A stretch of DNA of 25,578 bases, from the NCBI GenBank assembly GCA_043743105.1, contig JAYTXD010000038.1:1-25578 (forward strand), given 5' to 3'. Shown here piece by piece: positions 15,343-22,034 of this stretch. Source of the stretch: RYN-417 sp043743105 (GTDB taxonomy: Bacteria > Patescibacteriota > Saccharimonadia > Saccharimonadales > JACDBH01). The notes under the pieces were generated by a model. It was not told the DNA's origin, did no database searches, and saw only the letters and a program-made list of their open reading frames with translations. Position 1 is the stretch's first letter, and each line of letters starts with the position of its first letter. The translations under genes and the position numbers were made by a program.

Positions 15343-15732
15343 TTCTTCAGCCAATAGTGGTAGTAAGCGGGCAAGTTTTTTGTCGAATGTCAGCAGTTTT
15401 TTTGCATCGGACAAACTCACATAGGTAGCGAGGCAGACATCGGTGAATGATACACTTTTATGCTCCAAGTACACTGGTAGCACATCGTTAAATAACGCTC
15501 GATTGCAGTGAATATGAGGATTAGCAATAAGACGAGTAATAAACTCCACAATCTCGACCCTCGTTAATCCATAAAAAGATTGCAAAACCCACGCAGCCTC
15601 AGCTATGGCTAAATCGGCAACATGGATGTTATTCTCTGGATTACGCAGAACGGCATCAACTTTCACTGCCTGTTCCGAGCCTTCATCTACAAGCCAACGT
15701 AATAGGCAGTTCGTATCAAGGGCGGCTATCAT
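15337..15732 (-). CDS. PIN-domain toxin (VapC family)
   Basis: A 131-residue PIN ribonuclease. The metal-binding acids are visible: D6 (ALDTNCLLRWL), a Glu in LAIAEAAWVL (~residue 50), Asp in SFTDVCLATY (~100) and TFDKKLARL (~118). The true start is ATG 15732, directly at the conserved PIN N-terminus; upstream in-frame codons only repeat antitoxin DNA in another frame. It overlaps the AbrB antitoxin by 17 bp. VapC toxins typically cut tRNA or rRNA. Its stop abuts that of fmt on the other strand. Confidence 0.88.
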   Translation of the reverse strand: MIAALDTNCLLRWLVDEGSEQAVKVDAVLRNPENNIHVADLAIAEAAWVLQSFYGLTRVEIVEFITRLIANPHIHCNRALFNDVLPVYLEHKSVSFTDVCLATYVSLSDAKKLLTFDKKLARLLPLLAEEL

Positions 15733-16003
15733 AACGCTCCTTATAATACTTAGTTTTTGCCTCATTCGTACCCTGCCTGATTTCCTCAATCGACAAGCCT
15801 GCAAGCCCGGCTCGTCTGACTTTGGCGCTCATTTCTTTGCGGAACTCATCAAGTTCTTCCCAATAATTATCCTTTGATACAACCAAATCTTGACCTTTAA
15901 CTTCAAATTTTACCCGCTCACCTGATTTTAGACCTAAGCGGCGGCGCATCTGGGCGGGCAAAGTAATCTGCCCTTTTGAAGTTATTGTACTGCTTGTTTT
16001 CAT
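15716..16003 (-). CDS. AbrB/SpoVT-type antitoxin
   Basis: 95 residues. The N-terminus TSSTITSKGQITLPAQMRRR, LGLKSGERVKF is a textbook SpoVT-AbrB swapped-hairpin DNA-binding domain. The C-terminal helical half (ELDEFRKEMSAKVRR...) should bind the PIN toxin encoded next. It overlaps vapC by 17 bp. Three GTATTAC-type repeats just upstream are a likely autoregulatory operator. Confidence 0.88.
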   Translation of the reverse strand: MKTSSTITSKGQITLPAQMRRRLGLKSGERVKFEVKGQDLVVSKDNYWEELDEFRKEMSAKVRRAGLAGLSIEEIRQGTNEAKTKYYKERYDSRP

Positions 16004-16049
16004 AGTAATACACTATCACTTTAGTAATACGTTAATCAAGCGTATTACT
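16003..16049. promoter_or_regulatory. Likely operator of the AbrB-PIN module
   Basis: AGTAATACG (16023-16031) and CGTATTACT (16041-16049) form a perfect 9-bp inverted repeat with a 9-bp gap. A third copy (AGTAATACA, 16005-16013) lies next to the antitoxin start. Three half-sites in 45 bp suggest cooperative binding by the AbrB antitoxin. No U-tract is seen, so a terminator role is unlikely. Confidence 0.5.
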
Positions 16050-16050
16050 T

Positions 16051-16788
16051 TTACTGATTGTGGGTAAAGTTAGGTGGTGGCGTAAACTGCTGCGACTGCG
16101 TGGGTTGCTGCGGTTGTGCAAAGCCAGGTACTGGCTGTGGTGGCTGGGCTGGGTATGGCAAGAATGGCTCAGGCTGCAAAGGCTGTGGAATTGGCTGAGG
16201 TTGCGCAGGTATTGCAGGGGCAAACTGCTGAGGGGCTGGCTGCTGGACATAGTCTGGTGTTGGCGACATTGGGGCTGGCATCGGCATAGGTTGCGGCTGC
16301 TGCATTGGCTGGTCATACATTGGTTGCTGCATAACAGGTGCCTGTGGCTGAAAAGCCGGTTGTTGCTGAACTGGCGAGCTGGCGGGCTGCTGCTGCAACG
16401 AGGTGTTCTGGGGCATATGAACAGGCTGGGGGACGCCTGGCATCATAGGGTCAGTCATAATCGGAGGGGCTTGGCCACCGCCTTGAGCGGCAAGGATCTG
16501 TGGTGCAACCTGGGTTACTTCAACCTTTAACTTTTCGAGTTCTTCAGCTACAACATCCTTATAGGTCGGGAAGTTTGTCTCGAGCCATTTGAGCGCGCCA
16601 GCTTCGTCGTTTTGATCTATAAAAGCTTCAAATTCATCAAGCTGCTGATCGGTCATTTTTTCGGCCAAACGCATACCGACGTTCATTTCCAAACGTTCGT
16701 AAATCATCTGCAGCAGTTTGTTCTTTTCTTCGACTGGCAAGCCGCCAAGTCCTAGTGAAGTTAAAAAGTCGTTGTCTAACTTAAACAT
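16051..16788 (-). CDS. Small helical protein with Pro/Gln-rich tail (DUF5663-like)
   Basis: 245 residues in two parts. Residues 1-95 are helical and acidic (FLTSLGLGGLPVEEKNKLLQ, ERLEMNVGMRLAEKMTDQQL, DEFEAFID, NFPTYKDVVAEEL). They resemble the small CPR proteins grouped as DUF5663, as far as I can tell from memory. Residues ~105-245 are almost all Pro, Gln, Met, Ala and Phe and are surely disordered. There is no signal peptide or membrane segment. It starts 14 bp after infB with AGGA near ATG 16788, so it probably belongs to the rpsA-infB operon. Function is unknown; the tail could mediate clustering or extracytoplasmic interactions. Confidence 0.7.
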   Translation of the reverse strand: MFKLDNDFLTSLGLGGLPVEEKNKLLQMIYERLEMNVGMRLAEKMTDQQLDEFEAFIDQNDEAGALKWLETNFPTYKDVVAEELEKLKVEVTQVAPQILAAQGGGQAPPIMTDPMMPGVPQPVHMPQNTSLQQQPASSPVQQQPAFQPQAPVMQQPMYDQPMQQPQPMPMPAPMSPTPDYVQQPAPQQFAPAIPAQPQPIPQPLQPEPFLPYPAQPPQPVPGFAQPQQPTQSQQFTPPPNFTHNQ

Positions 16789-16802
16789 CTATAAATATCC
16801 TA

Positions 16803-18587
16803 TCACAATGTCCGGGTCTTAAGCTCACGAGTAAAGAATTCGACCCAGTCACCTTCGGCGATATCCACACGAGCTTTACTAACAAACGTCATGCCGCACA
16901 TTTCGCCCTCTTGAACTTCTTTGGCCTCTACAGGGCCGCGCTTAAGCATAGTAACTTCAACTTCTGCAAGTTCTGCTTTGTCACGAATAACGCGTGCTAA
17001 GGCAGGAGCCACGAGCTTGCCTTTGGTTACTTCGCCACCACAAATAACTTCAGTTTTGGTTGTTTTAAAGATGCCTTTGACGACCAAGCGGCCGAGTGGT
17101 GTTTCGATAACTTCTGGGGCTAACATACTAGTAAGCTCAGCCTTAACGTCATCAATCAGTTCATAAATAACTTTGTACATACGCACGCTAACTTTGTCGC
17201 GCGATGCCAGCTGCTTTACGTTAGTAGGTAGAGTGACATCAAAACCATAAATAATAGCTTTGCTGGTATGCGCCATGTGCATGTCGTTTTCGGTAATTGC
17301 ACCCACACCACTGCCCACAATACGTACGGCTACTTCTTCGTTGTCTAGAGTTTTTAGGCTATCAATAACAGAGGTCAAAGACCCCTGGACGTCGGCCTTA
17401 ACAATAATATTAAGCTCTTGGAGCTTGTTGCTGCGGTTAATAAGACGAATCAGTTCGTTACTGCTCATTTCGAGCGTTCCAGCACCACTCTTGCGGCTTG
17501 CGCCCTCACTGCTAGCAATCGCACGAGCTTCTTTTTCGCTATTGACTACCTGAAAGGCATCGCCAAATTCTGGCAAAGCTTTAAAGCCTGTAATAACAAC
17601 GGGAGTTGAAGGTGTAGCTTCTTTCAAGACGCCGCCAGTGGTGCTTTCGAGATTACGGACCTTAGCATAGGTGCCACCGGCAACTACAAAGTCACCCGGA
17701 CGGAGCGTGCCCTGTTCGACCAACGCTTCGGCTACAGCACCACGGCCGGTTTCCATGTGCGATTCAATAATAAGGCCGGTTGCGGGAGCTTTAAAAACGG
17801 CTTTTAGCTCTTCTACATCAGCGATCAACAGTACCATGTCGAGTAGCTCTTTAATGCCCTCACCAGTCTTAGCCGAGACACCCAAAATAACTGTATCTCC
17901 GCCCCACTCTTCTGGCATCAATTCGGCCTCAGAAAGCTGTTGCTTGATACGGTTTATGTCGCTGTCTTCTTTGTCGATTTTGGTAATAGCAACTAGCATT
18001 TTTACGCCAGCCTTACGTGCAAAACGGATGGCTTCCAACGTTTGTGGCTTAATGCCGTCATCGGCCGCAATCACAATAATAACAAGGTCGGTCAGCATGG
18101 CACCATGCTCGCGGAGGGCAGCAAAAGCTTCATGTCCAGGCGTGTCCAAAAACGTGATGCCACGAGTTTTGCCGTCTGGCGTTGGGTGCTCAATTTTGTA
18201 AGCGCTGATGTGTTGGGTGATGCCGCCCGCTTCGCCCTTTACCACATTAGCACTACGGATTGCGTCCAATAAGCTAGTTTTGCCGTGGTCAACGTGACCC
18301 ATAACCGCTACCACTGGTGGACGAGCTTCGGCGTTGGGATCGGTACTAACAAATTTTTGACGAACCGGGGCCTCTTCTACGGCCGAGCTTTTGCGAACAA
18401 GCTCAATATCATCGAGACCAAGTTCGCCGGTAATAATTTGAGCCGTGTCAAAGTCGATCTTTTCGTTAACAGTTGCAAGCACACCGTTCTTCATGAGCTC
18501 AGTGATAATTTTGCCTACGGGTAAACTAAGCCGCTCAGCAAGAGCTCCCACGGTAATCATGTCTTCGACTTCAATAGTGGTCGCCAT
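16803..18587 (-). CDS. infB: Translation initiation factor IF-2
   Basis: GTPase that brings fMet-tRNA to the 30S subunit and promotes subunit joining. At 594 residues it is a short IF-2. It keeps one N-terminal IF2_N-like domain (VGALAERLSLPVGKIITELM) and lacks the long variable region. G motifs: G1 GHVDHGKT (97-104), G2 GGITQHI, G3 DTPGHE (148-153), G4 as TKID (202-205) where most IF-2 have NKxD, and G5 SAKTGEGI. Domains II-IV follow, ending CGMTFVSKARVDIAEGDWVEF. A leader ORF ends 1 bp before ATG 18587. It lies downstream of rpsA. Confidence 0.97.
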   Translation of the reverse strand: MATTIEVEDMITVGALAERLSLPVGKIITELMKNGVLATVNEKIDFDTAQIITGELGLDDIELVRKSSAVEEAPVRQKFVSTDPNAEARPPVVAVMGHVDHGKTSLLDAIRSANVVKGEAGGITQHISAYKIEHPTPDGKTRGITFLDTPGHEAFAALREHGAMLTDLVIIVIAADDGIKPQTLEAIRFARKAGVKMLVAITKIDKEDSDINRIKQQLSEAELMPEEWGGDTVILGVSAKTGEGIKELLDMVLLIADVEELKAVFKAPATGLIIESHMETGRGAVAEALVEQGTLRPGDFVVAGGTYAKVRNLESTTGGVLKEATPSTPVVITGFKALPEFGDAFQVVNSEKEARAIASSEGASRKSGAGTLEMSSNELIRLINRSNKLQELNIIVKADVQGSLTSVIDSLKTLDNEEVAVRIVGSGVGAITENDMHMAHTSKAIIYGFDVTLPTNVKQLASRDKVSVRMYKVIYELIDDVKAELTSMLAPEVIETPLGRLVVKGIFKTTKTEVICGGEVTKGKLVAPALARVIRDKAELAEVEVTMLKRGPVEAKEVQEGEMCGMTFVSKARVDIAEGDWVEFFTRELKTRTL

Positions 18588-18588
18588 T

Positions 18589-18735
18589 TTAAACCGTAAC
18601 CTTCCCTACAAACTTACAACCGGTGAAAGGGTTTCCCACAATAGCGCAGTTTGTTCGAGATTTGAGCAACGAAGCGGAGGCGTATTGTGACATACGTCGA
18701 GCATCGTAGCGGAGAATCTCGGGCAAAATGTGCAT
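18589..18735 (-). CDS. 48-residue leader ORF directly before infB
   Basis: ATG 18735 follows the rpsA stop by 19 nt with GGAAAGAGG upstream; TAA (18589-18591) ends 1 bp before the infB ATG. The peptide starts MHILPEILRYDARRMSQYAS and ends with a Cys-containing segment (NPFTGCKFVGKVTV). I do not recognise it. Nearly the whole ORF lies inside an inverted-repeat structure. The position suggests translational coupling of infB, as for rpsA and yqeY; chance cannot be excluded. Confidence 0.45.
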   Translation of the reverse strand: MHILPEILRYDARRMSQYASASLLKSRTNCAIVGNPFTGCKFVGKVTV

Positions 18736-18741
18736 TGTGGG
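18635..18741. repeat. 107-bp inverted-repeat structure before infB
   Basis: CCCACAAT (18635-18642) pairs with ATTGTGGG (18734-18741). The next ~19 bp of each arm pair largely, with some G-U (ending GAGATT/AATCTC). The centre has a CGTAT/ATACG hairpin between two direct 16-bp near-copies (minus strand, CTCCGCTACGATGCTC and CTCCGCTTCGTTGCTC). It resembles the other elements but lacks their exact core. Confidence 0.5.
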
Positions 18742-18754
18742 TAAGCCTCTTTCC

Positions 18755-19813
18755 TTATTTCTTTAAGCTAAGTGCAATTTTGCGAGCTTCAGTATCGATG
18801 TCGAGAATCTTGAATTCTTTCTTTTCGTTGAGCTTGAAAATTTCAGTTGGGTCGGTAGCGTCTGATTCACCACCCATTTCGCTGACGTGTACCAAAGCTT
18901 CTACGGCTGAGGATAGCTGCACAAAGGCACCAAATGGCGTAATGCGTGTAATCTTGCCTTCAACAACGTCACCAGCCTTAAATGCTTTGACCTCATTGAC
19001 CCAAGGATCGTCACTCATTTGCTTCAAGCTAAGACTCAAACGATCTTTGTCGATAGCGATTATCTTGGCCTTAACATCTTCGCCATTCTTAACGTAGTCA
19101 CGTGGGTCTTCAACGCGTTCCCATGATATTTCTGAAATGTGAATAAGGCCTTCGATGCCCTTAACGTTTACGAATGCACCAAAGTCTATAACACCAGTCA
19201 CAACACCGTCTACTTCGTCACCAACCTTAAGCTCGGTGAGACGTGACTGCATGTCATCTTTAACGGCTTCCTTCTCTGAGAAAATCAATTTGTTTTCTTT
19301 GCGGTTTGAGTCCAAGATACGGACACGAAGTGGGATGTTTACAAGAGCATTTAGCTTCTGTAAAATCTCATCCTTGTCGGCGCCAGATACTCGTGGGTAA
19401 TGATCGGCTGCAAGCTGTGAAACGGGCAAAAAGCCTCTAATACCTTCGAGTTCTACCAAAAGACCACCACGGTTGGCGTCATACGCTATAACATCAATAA
19501 TTTCTTGGTCGTCAAACACGCGTTGCAGTCCATCCCAGCCACGGTCCTTTGCGGCGCGCTTCATACTAAGCAGCGCATAACCTTCGTCTAGTTCCGGATC
19601 GACAACGCTAACAGTTACTTTCCCGCCCTCTTCTAAAAGTTGTCCGTGTGGAATTTCGCGGCGCATAATAACACCGACGCCACTGGCTCCAAGGTCAATC
19701 CAGACCTCGTGCTTGCGAACATTTGTAACTGTACCTTCGACAACGTCTCCGGTTTTTAGCTGTTGTATTTCTGAGCCAGCGAGCAACTCATCCATTGTAA
19801 TTGGGGAATGCAT
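18755..19813 (-). CDS. rpsA: Ribosomal protein S1 (four S1 repeats)
   Basis: 352 residues with four S1 OB-fold repeats: about 19-88 (GDVVEGTVTNVRKHEVWIDL), 105-170 (degenerate), 193-261 (GDEVDGVVTGVIDFGAFVNV, GLIHISEISW) and 280-350 (GDVVEGKITRITPFGAFVQL, ALVHVSEMGG). S1 holds mRNA on the 30S subunit; four-repeat forms are common outside Proteobacteria. The start ATG 19813 directly follows the stop of a leader ORF (TAGATG) and has no separate strong ribosome site, so its translation probably depends on the leader. It is the first large gene of an rpsA-infB operon. Confidence 0.92.
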   Translation of the reverse strand: MHSPITMDELLAGSEIQQLKTGDVVEGTVTNVRKHEVWIDLGASGVGVIMRREIPHGQLLEEGGKVTVSVVDPELDEGYALLSMKRAAKDRGWDGLQRVFDDQEIIDVIAYDANRGGLLVELEGIRGFLPVSQLAADHYPRVSGADKDEILQKLNALVNIPLRVRILDSNRKENKLIFSEKEAVKDDMQSRLTELKVGDEVDGVVTGVIDFGAFVNVKGIEGLIHISEISWERVEDPRDYVKNGEDVKAKIIAIDKDRLSLSLKQMSDDPWVNEVKAFKAGDVVEGKITRITPFGAFVQLSSAVEALVHVSEMGGESDATDPTEIFKLNEKKEFKILDIDTEARKIALSLKK

Positions 19814-19959
19814 CTAACAAACCCCTTCCCGCTGCAGCATCCAGCTGGCAGCTTGCAAGCGCGTACCGCTCCGCAGCGTAACTTTAGTTACGCTTTGTTC
19901 ACCTGACACGCTTGCAAGCAAGCCAGACCGAACACTTCGCACTTGTAATGGGTTTGTAG
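19814..19959. repeat. 146-bp nested inverted-repeat element before rpsA
   Basis: The outer CTAACAAACCC (19814-19824) pairs with GGGTTTGTAG (19950-19959). A perfect 11-bp middle stem (19851-19861 with 19909-19919) encloses the 31-nt core (19868-19898) with hairpin GTAAC-TTTA-GTTAC. Relative to the yqeY copy the hairpin has a compensatory T-A to A-T swap. Confidence 0.7.
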
Positions 19960-19984
19960 CATGTATTCCTAAACTTTTAGACAT
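19814..19984 (-). CDS. 56-residue leader ORF directly before rpsA
   Basis: ATG 19984 has a strong Shine-Dalgarno, AAGGAGG, 9 nt upstream, the best in the window; TAG abuts the rpsA ATG with no gap. The peptide begins MSKSLGIHATNPLQVRSVRS and ends ASWMLQREGVC; it is basic and soluble, with no known motif. The element at 19814-19959 occupies the ORF from codon 9 to the stop. A ribosome reading the leader would open the structure and could reinitiate at rpsA. Autogenous control by S1 is conceivable. Confidence 0.6.
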   Translation of the reverse strand: MSKSLGIHATNPLQVRSVRSGLLASVSGEQSVTKVTLRSGTRLQAASWMLQREGVC

Positions 19985-20049
19985 ATAAATATGCCTCCTT
20001 GTTTTCTGTGGTGTACCGTAGCACATGATTCCAATCAGACTTGCTGGTA

Positions 20050-20078
20050 ATTATACTCTGTTGCGTCTCTGTAGGCAA
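20050..20078 (-). promoter_or_regulatory. Predicted rpsA-infB operon promoter
   Basis: TTGCCT (20073-20078), 17-bp spacer, TATAAT (20050-20055, perfect). The RNA leader before the 56-residue ORF would be about 60 nt. Confidence 0.6.
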
Positions 20079-20104
20079 GCTAGAAAAAGGAGCCGCAGTA
20101 GGCT

Positions 20105-20173
20105 GGACTTACGCAAAGCTCACTCACCCCCAGGTCATATTTACCCTGGGAACGAGCGATTTTGCGTAAGTCC
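20105..20173. repeat. Hairpin repeat at left edge of the VapBC module
   Basis: Perfect 13-bp inverted ends (GGACTTACGCAAA and TTTGCGTAAGTCC) enclose GCTC/GAGC and CCCAGG/CCTGGG pairs. Bases 20106-20134 are repeated in inverted orientation, without mismatch, at 21145-21173. Confidence 0.75.
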
Positions 20174-20297
20174 AGTAGATGAAGTATTCACATTAAAGTC
20201 AGATGAAAGAGCTTCGCTATAAGCATGTAGTGAAGCTGGTGGGTGTATAACCCGAAACTCTCGATAAACTTGAACGTGAGACTCCAAAAATTTAGGG

Positions 20298-20693
20298 TTA
20301 GCTTACCGCGACTCTTTGTAGTAGCGGTATATACTCAAAATCAGAATCAGCCGTAGCCAGTGGAAGACTATACTGCAAACAGAGGGCAGCAATCCAAATA
20401 TCATTGGTCGGTATTGGCTTGCCTTTTGCTGAAAGTTCCGCCCAGAGCCGGGCATACAGCTCCAGCGTATTATTATCCGGCCAGATAATAAATGCGGCAT
20501 CCAACTCAAGAAAAGCTTGCAGCTTTTGGTTATTTGCGGCTGCCTGATTCCCCTTCTCAAAACCAGCTTTCAGTTCCGCAACCACTACGAATGGAAGCAT
20601 AATTTCATCGGCAGTTTCCACATCAGTCTTCAAGTTTGGCGCCATGCCCCGCTGCAGCGCGGAGTAAGCGTTGGTATCGAGAGCTAGTTTCAC
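20298..20693 (-). CDS. VapC-type PIN toxin (second module)
   Basis: 131 residues. PIN acids: D6 (LALDTNAYSAL), Glu in VVVAELKAGF (~residue 40), Asp in IPTNDIWIAALCL (~99) and ATADSDFEYI (~118). The pattern is closer to classical VapC than the PIN protein at 15337. The start is GTG 20693 within the 4-bp GTGA overlap with the antitoxin stop. Expected to be an RNase inhibited by the protein encoded just upstream. Confidence 0.9.
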   Translation of the reverse strand: MKLALDTNAYSALQRGMAPNLKTDVETADEIMLPFVVVAELKAGFEKGNQAAANNQKLQAFLELDAAFIIWPDNNTLELYARLWAELSAKGKPIPTNDIWIAALCLQYSLPLATADSDFEYIPLLQRVAVS

Positions 20694-20950
20694 TTCCCAG
20701 TCCAGGCGTCTTTATCTATGACCCGTTGCTCTTCGTATGCTAACTGTTCTGCTTTACTAATTCCTCCACTACCATAAAACCAAGCCAGGTCATTCTTTGT
20801 CTGCACAGGCTTGCCTACCCTTGTCACTCCTTGCTCTAAGGCCTGGACCAGTGCTGTGTTAAAGCTCTGATTATGCTTCTTAGCACGTTGGCGCAGCTTT
20901 TTATCTAGATCCACTGGAATTCCGCGAATAGTGTATTGTATACTGTTCAT
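20690..20950 (-). CDS. VapB-type antitoxin (ribbon-helix-helix)
   Basis: 86 residues from ATG 20950. IQYTIRGIPVDLDKKLRQRA and NQSFNTALVQALEQG fit the Arc/FitA-like ribbon-helix-helix used by VapB/FitA antitoxins. The C-terminus (DLAWFYGSGG...) should wrap VapC. I prefer this start because TATACT ends only 6 nt before it and the conserved domain begins here; codons upstream would overlap the promoter. The mRNA is probably leaderless. Confidence 0.82.
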   Translation of the reverse strand: MNSIQYTIRGIPVDLDKKLRQRAKKHNQSFNTALVQALEQGVTRVGKPVQTKNDLAWFYGSGGISKAEQLAYEEQRVIDKDAWTGK

Positions 20951-20956
20951 GCCTTC

Positions 20957-20986
20957 AGTATACATTTTTTGTATACATACTGTCAA
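20957..20986 (-). promoter_or_regulatory. VapBC promoter with operator palindrome
   Basis: TTGACA (20981-20986, perfect), 18-bp spacer, TATACT (20957-20962). The palindrome GTATACA-ttttt-TGTATAC (20958-20976) covers the -10 and most of the spacer, ideal for autorepression by VapBC. Confidence 0.65.
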
Positions 20987-21070
20987 TATCCTTTGAACAT
21001 TTTCTGATTGTCTTCTACTCAACTTACGTAAGAACCTCGTCAACTCCAGAGACATCGTCCAGGAATGCAG

Positions 21071-21124
21071 AACTGTTTTTGTCTTCTAATAATGTTTAGG
21101 TACATTATTAACAGACAAACAGTT
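21071..21124. repeat. Long hairpin at right edge of the VapBC module
   Basis: The two arms (21071-21095 and 21102-21124) pair with few gaps (AACTGTTT...AATAATGT with ACATTATT...AACAGTT), loop TTAGGT. It has no terminator-like U-tract. Together with the 29-bp repeat at 21145 it forms the right boundary of the module. Confidence 0.55.
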
Positions 21125-21188
21125 TTCACTATGGTCAGATTTGGCCTGGGGGTGAGTGAGCTTTGCGTAAGTCGAATCTAGGGCTTGT

Positions 21189-21194
21189 GATAAA
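21189..21194 (+). promoter_or_regulatory. Extended -10 before the ROK gene
   Basis: TG-T-GATAAA, followed by 8 nt and ATG 21203, the same spacing as for def; predicts a leaderless transcript. Confidence 0.4.
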
Positions 21195-21202
21195 CTGTTT
21201 AC

Positions 21203-22030
21203 ATGTATCTAGGGATCGATATTGGGGGCACAAAGACACTGCTAGCACGCTTTACAAAAGATGGCGGCCTGCAAGAGACGCTCAAGTTTCCTACCCCAAA
21301 AGATTTTAAAGAATTTAAAAAAGAGCTAGCCGCTAATATTGCTAGGATAACAACTAAGCCATGGACCATGGCCGCAGTCGCGGGCCCTGGCAAAGTAGAC
21401 CACTCCAAAGGTGAAGTGGTTGCATTTGGCAACCTCAAATGGATTAATACCCCACTTGTTGCCACCGTTGCAGCCATTGCCAACTGCGATGTGCTACTAG
21501 AAAACGATGCCAAGCTGGCCGGACTCAGCGAAGCCAGGTTGCTCAAACCAATTCCGCACAAAGTTTTGTACATTACTATCAGCACTGGTATAGGTGGCGC
21601 ACTCGTGGTTGACGGCGTCCTAGACAAAGATTTAACAGATGCCGAGATAGGCTGGATGTTGCATGAGCGTAATGGCACAATAGTCACTTGGGAGTCTTTT
21701 GCTAGTGGTAGTGCAATCGTAAAACGCTTCGGCAAACTAGCCAGCGAAATTACCGACCCACACATCTGGAAACTTATTAGCCGTGATATAGCAATTGGCC
21801 TTATAGATGTATGCGCCATTACACAACCGGACGTTGTTATCATAGGTGGAGGTGTAGGTAGCAATTTTAAAAAGTTTAAAACCCCGCTTAATGAAGCCCT
21901 GAAAAAATACGAATCTGCTTTGGTAAAAGCACCAAAAATTGTTGCTGCCCAAAATCCAGAACAAGCCGTTATATACGGCTGTTACCAACTGATGAAAGAT
22001 GATATAAAGCGCCACGTAAAGAAAACCTAG
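21203..22030 (+). CDS. ROK-family sugar kinase homologue
   Basis: 275 residues of the ROK (repressor-ORF-kinase) family. Seen: phosphate-1 LGIDIGGTKTLLARF (3-17), the catalytic segment ENDAKLAGLSEAR with D102 as likely base, phosphate-2 ISTGIGGALVVDG (126-138) and VVIIGGGVGSNFK near the C-terminus. No helix-turn-helix, so a kinase rather than a repressor. The zinc motif CxCGxxGC of most ROK kinases is absent and the usual EIGH is EIGWM, so substrate and metal use may differ. A glucokinase-like role is a guess. The downstream peptidase-like gene begins 4 bp after its stop. Confidence 0.85.
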   Translation: MYLGIDIGGTKTLLARFTKDGGLQETLKFPTPKDFKEFKKELAANIARITTKPWTMAAVAGPGKVDHSKGEVVAFGNLKWINTPLVATVAAIANCDVLLENDAKLAGLSEARLLKPIPHKVLYITISTGIGGALVVDGVLDKDLTDAEIGWMLHERNGTIVTWESFASGSAIVKRFGKLASEITDPHIWKLISRDIAIGLIDVCAITQPDVVIIGGGVGSNFKKFKTPLNEALKKYESALVKAPKIVAAQNPEQAVIYGCYQLMKDDIKRHVKKT

Positions 22031-22034
22031 GGCT

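Larger units (their letters stand above)
20106..21173. mobile_element. VapBC module bounded by perfect 29-bp inverted repeats
   Basis: 20106-20134 and 21145-21173 are exact inverted copies (starting GACTTACGCAAAG, ending CACCCCCAGG). Similarity continues, weaker, for ~18 bp further in. Between them lie only the VapBC pair and hairpins, no transposase. It may move by a transposase supplied elsewhere, or be two independent MITE insertions around a toxin-antitoxin locus. Confidence 0.5.

Noticed and set aside
16060..16530. Trp/Arg-rich 156-codon plus-strand ORF
   Set aside because: It is the antisense image of the Pro/Gln-rich tail gene; its composition is an artefact of CCN and CAR codons.
20025..20222. 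Plus-strand ORF over the rpsA promoter and hairpin repeat
   Set aside because: It overlaps a strong minus-strand promoter and a palindrome, has no ribosome site and no protein-like pattern.
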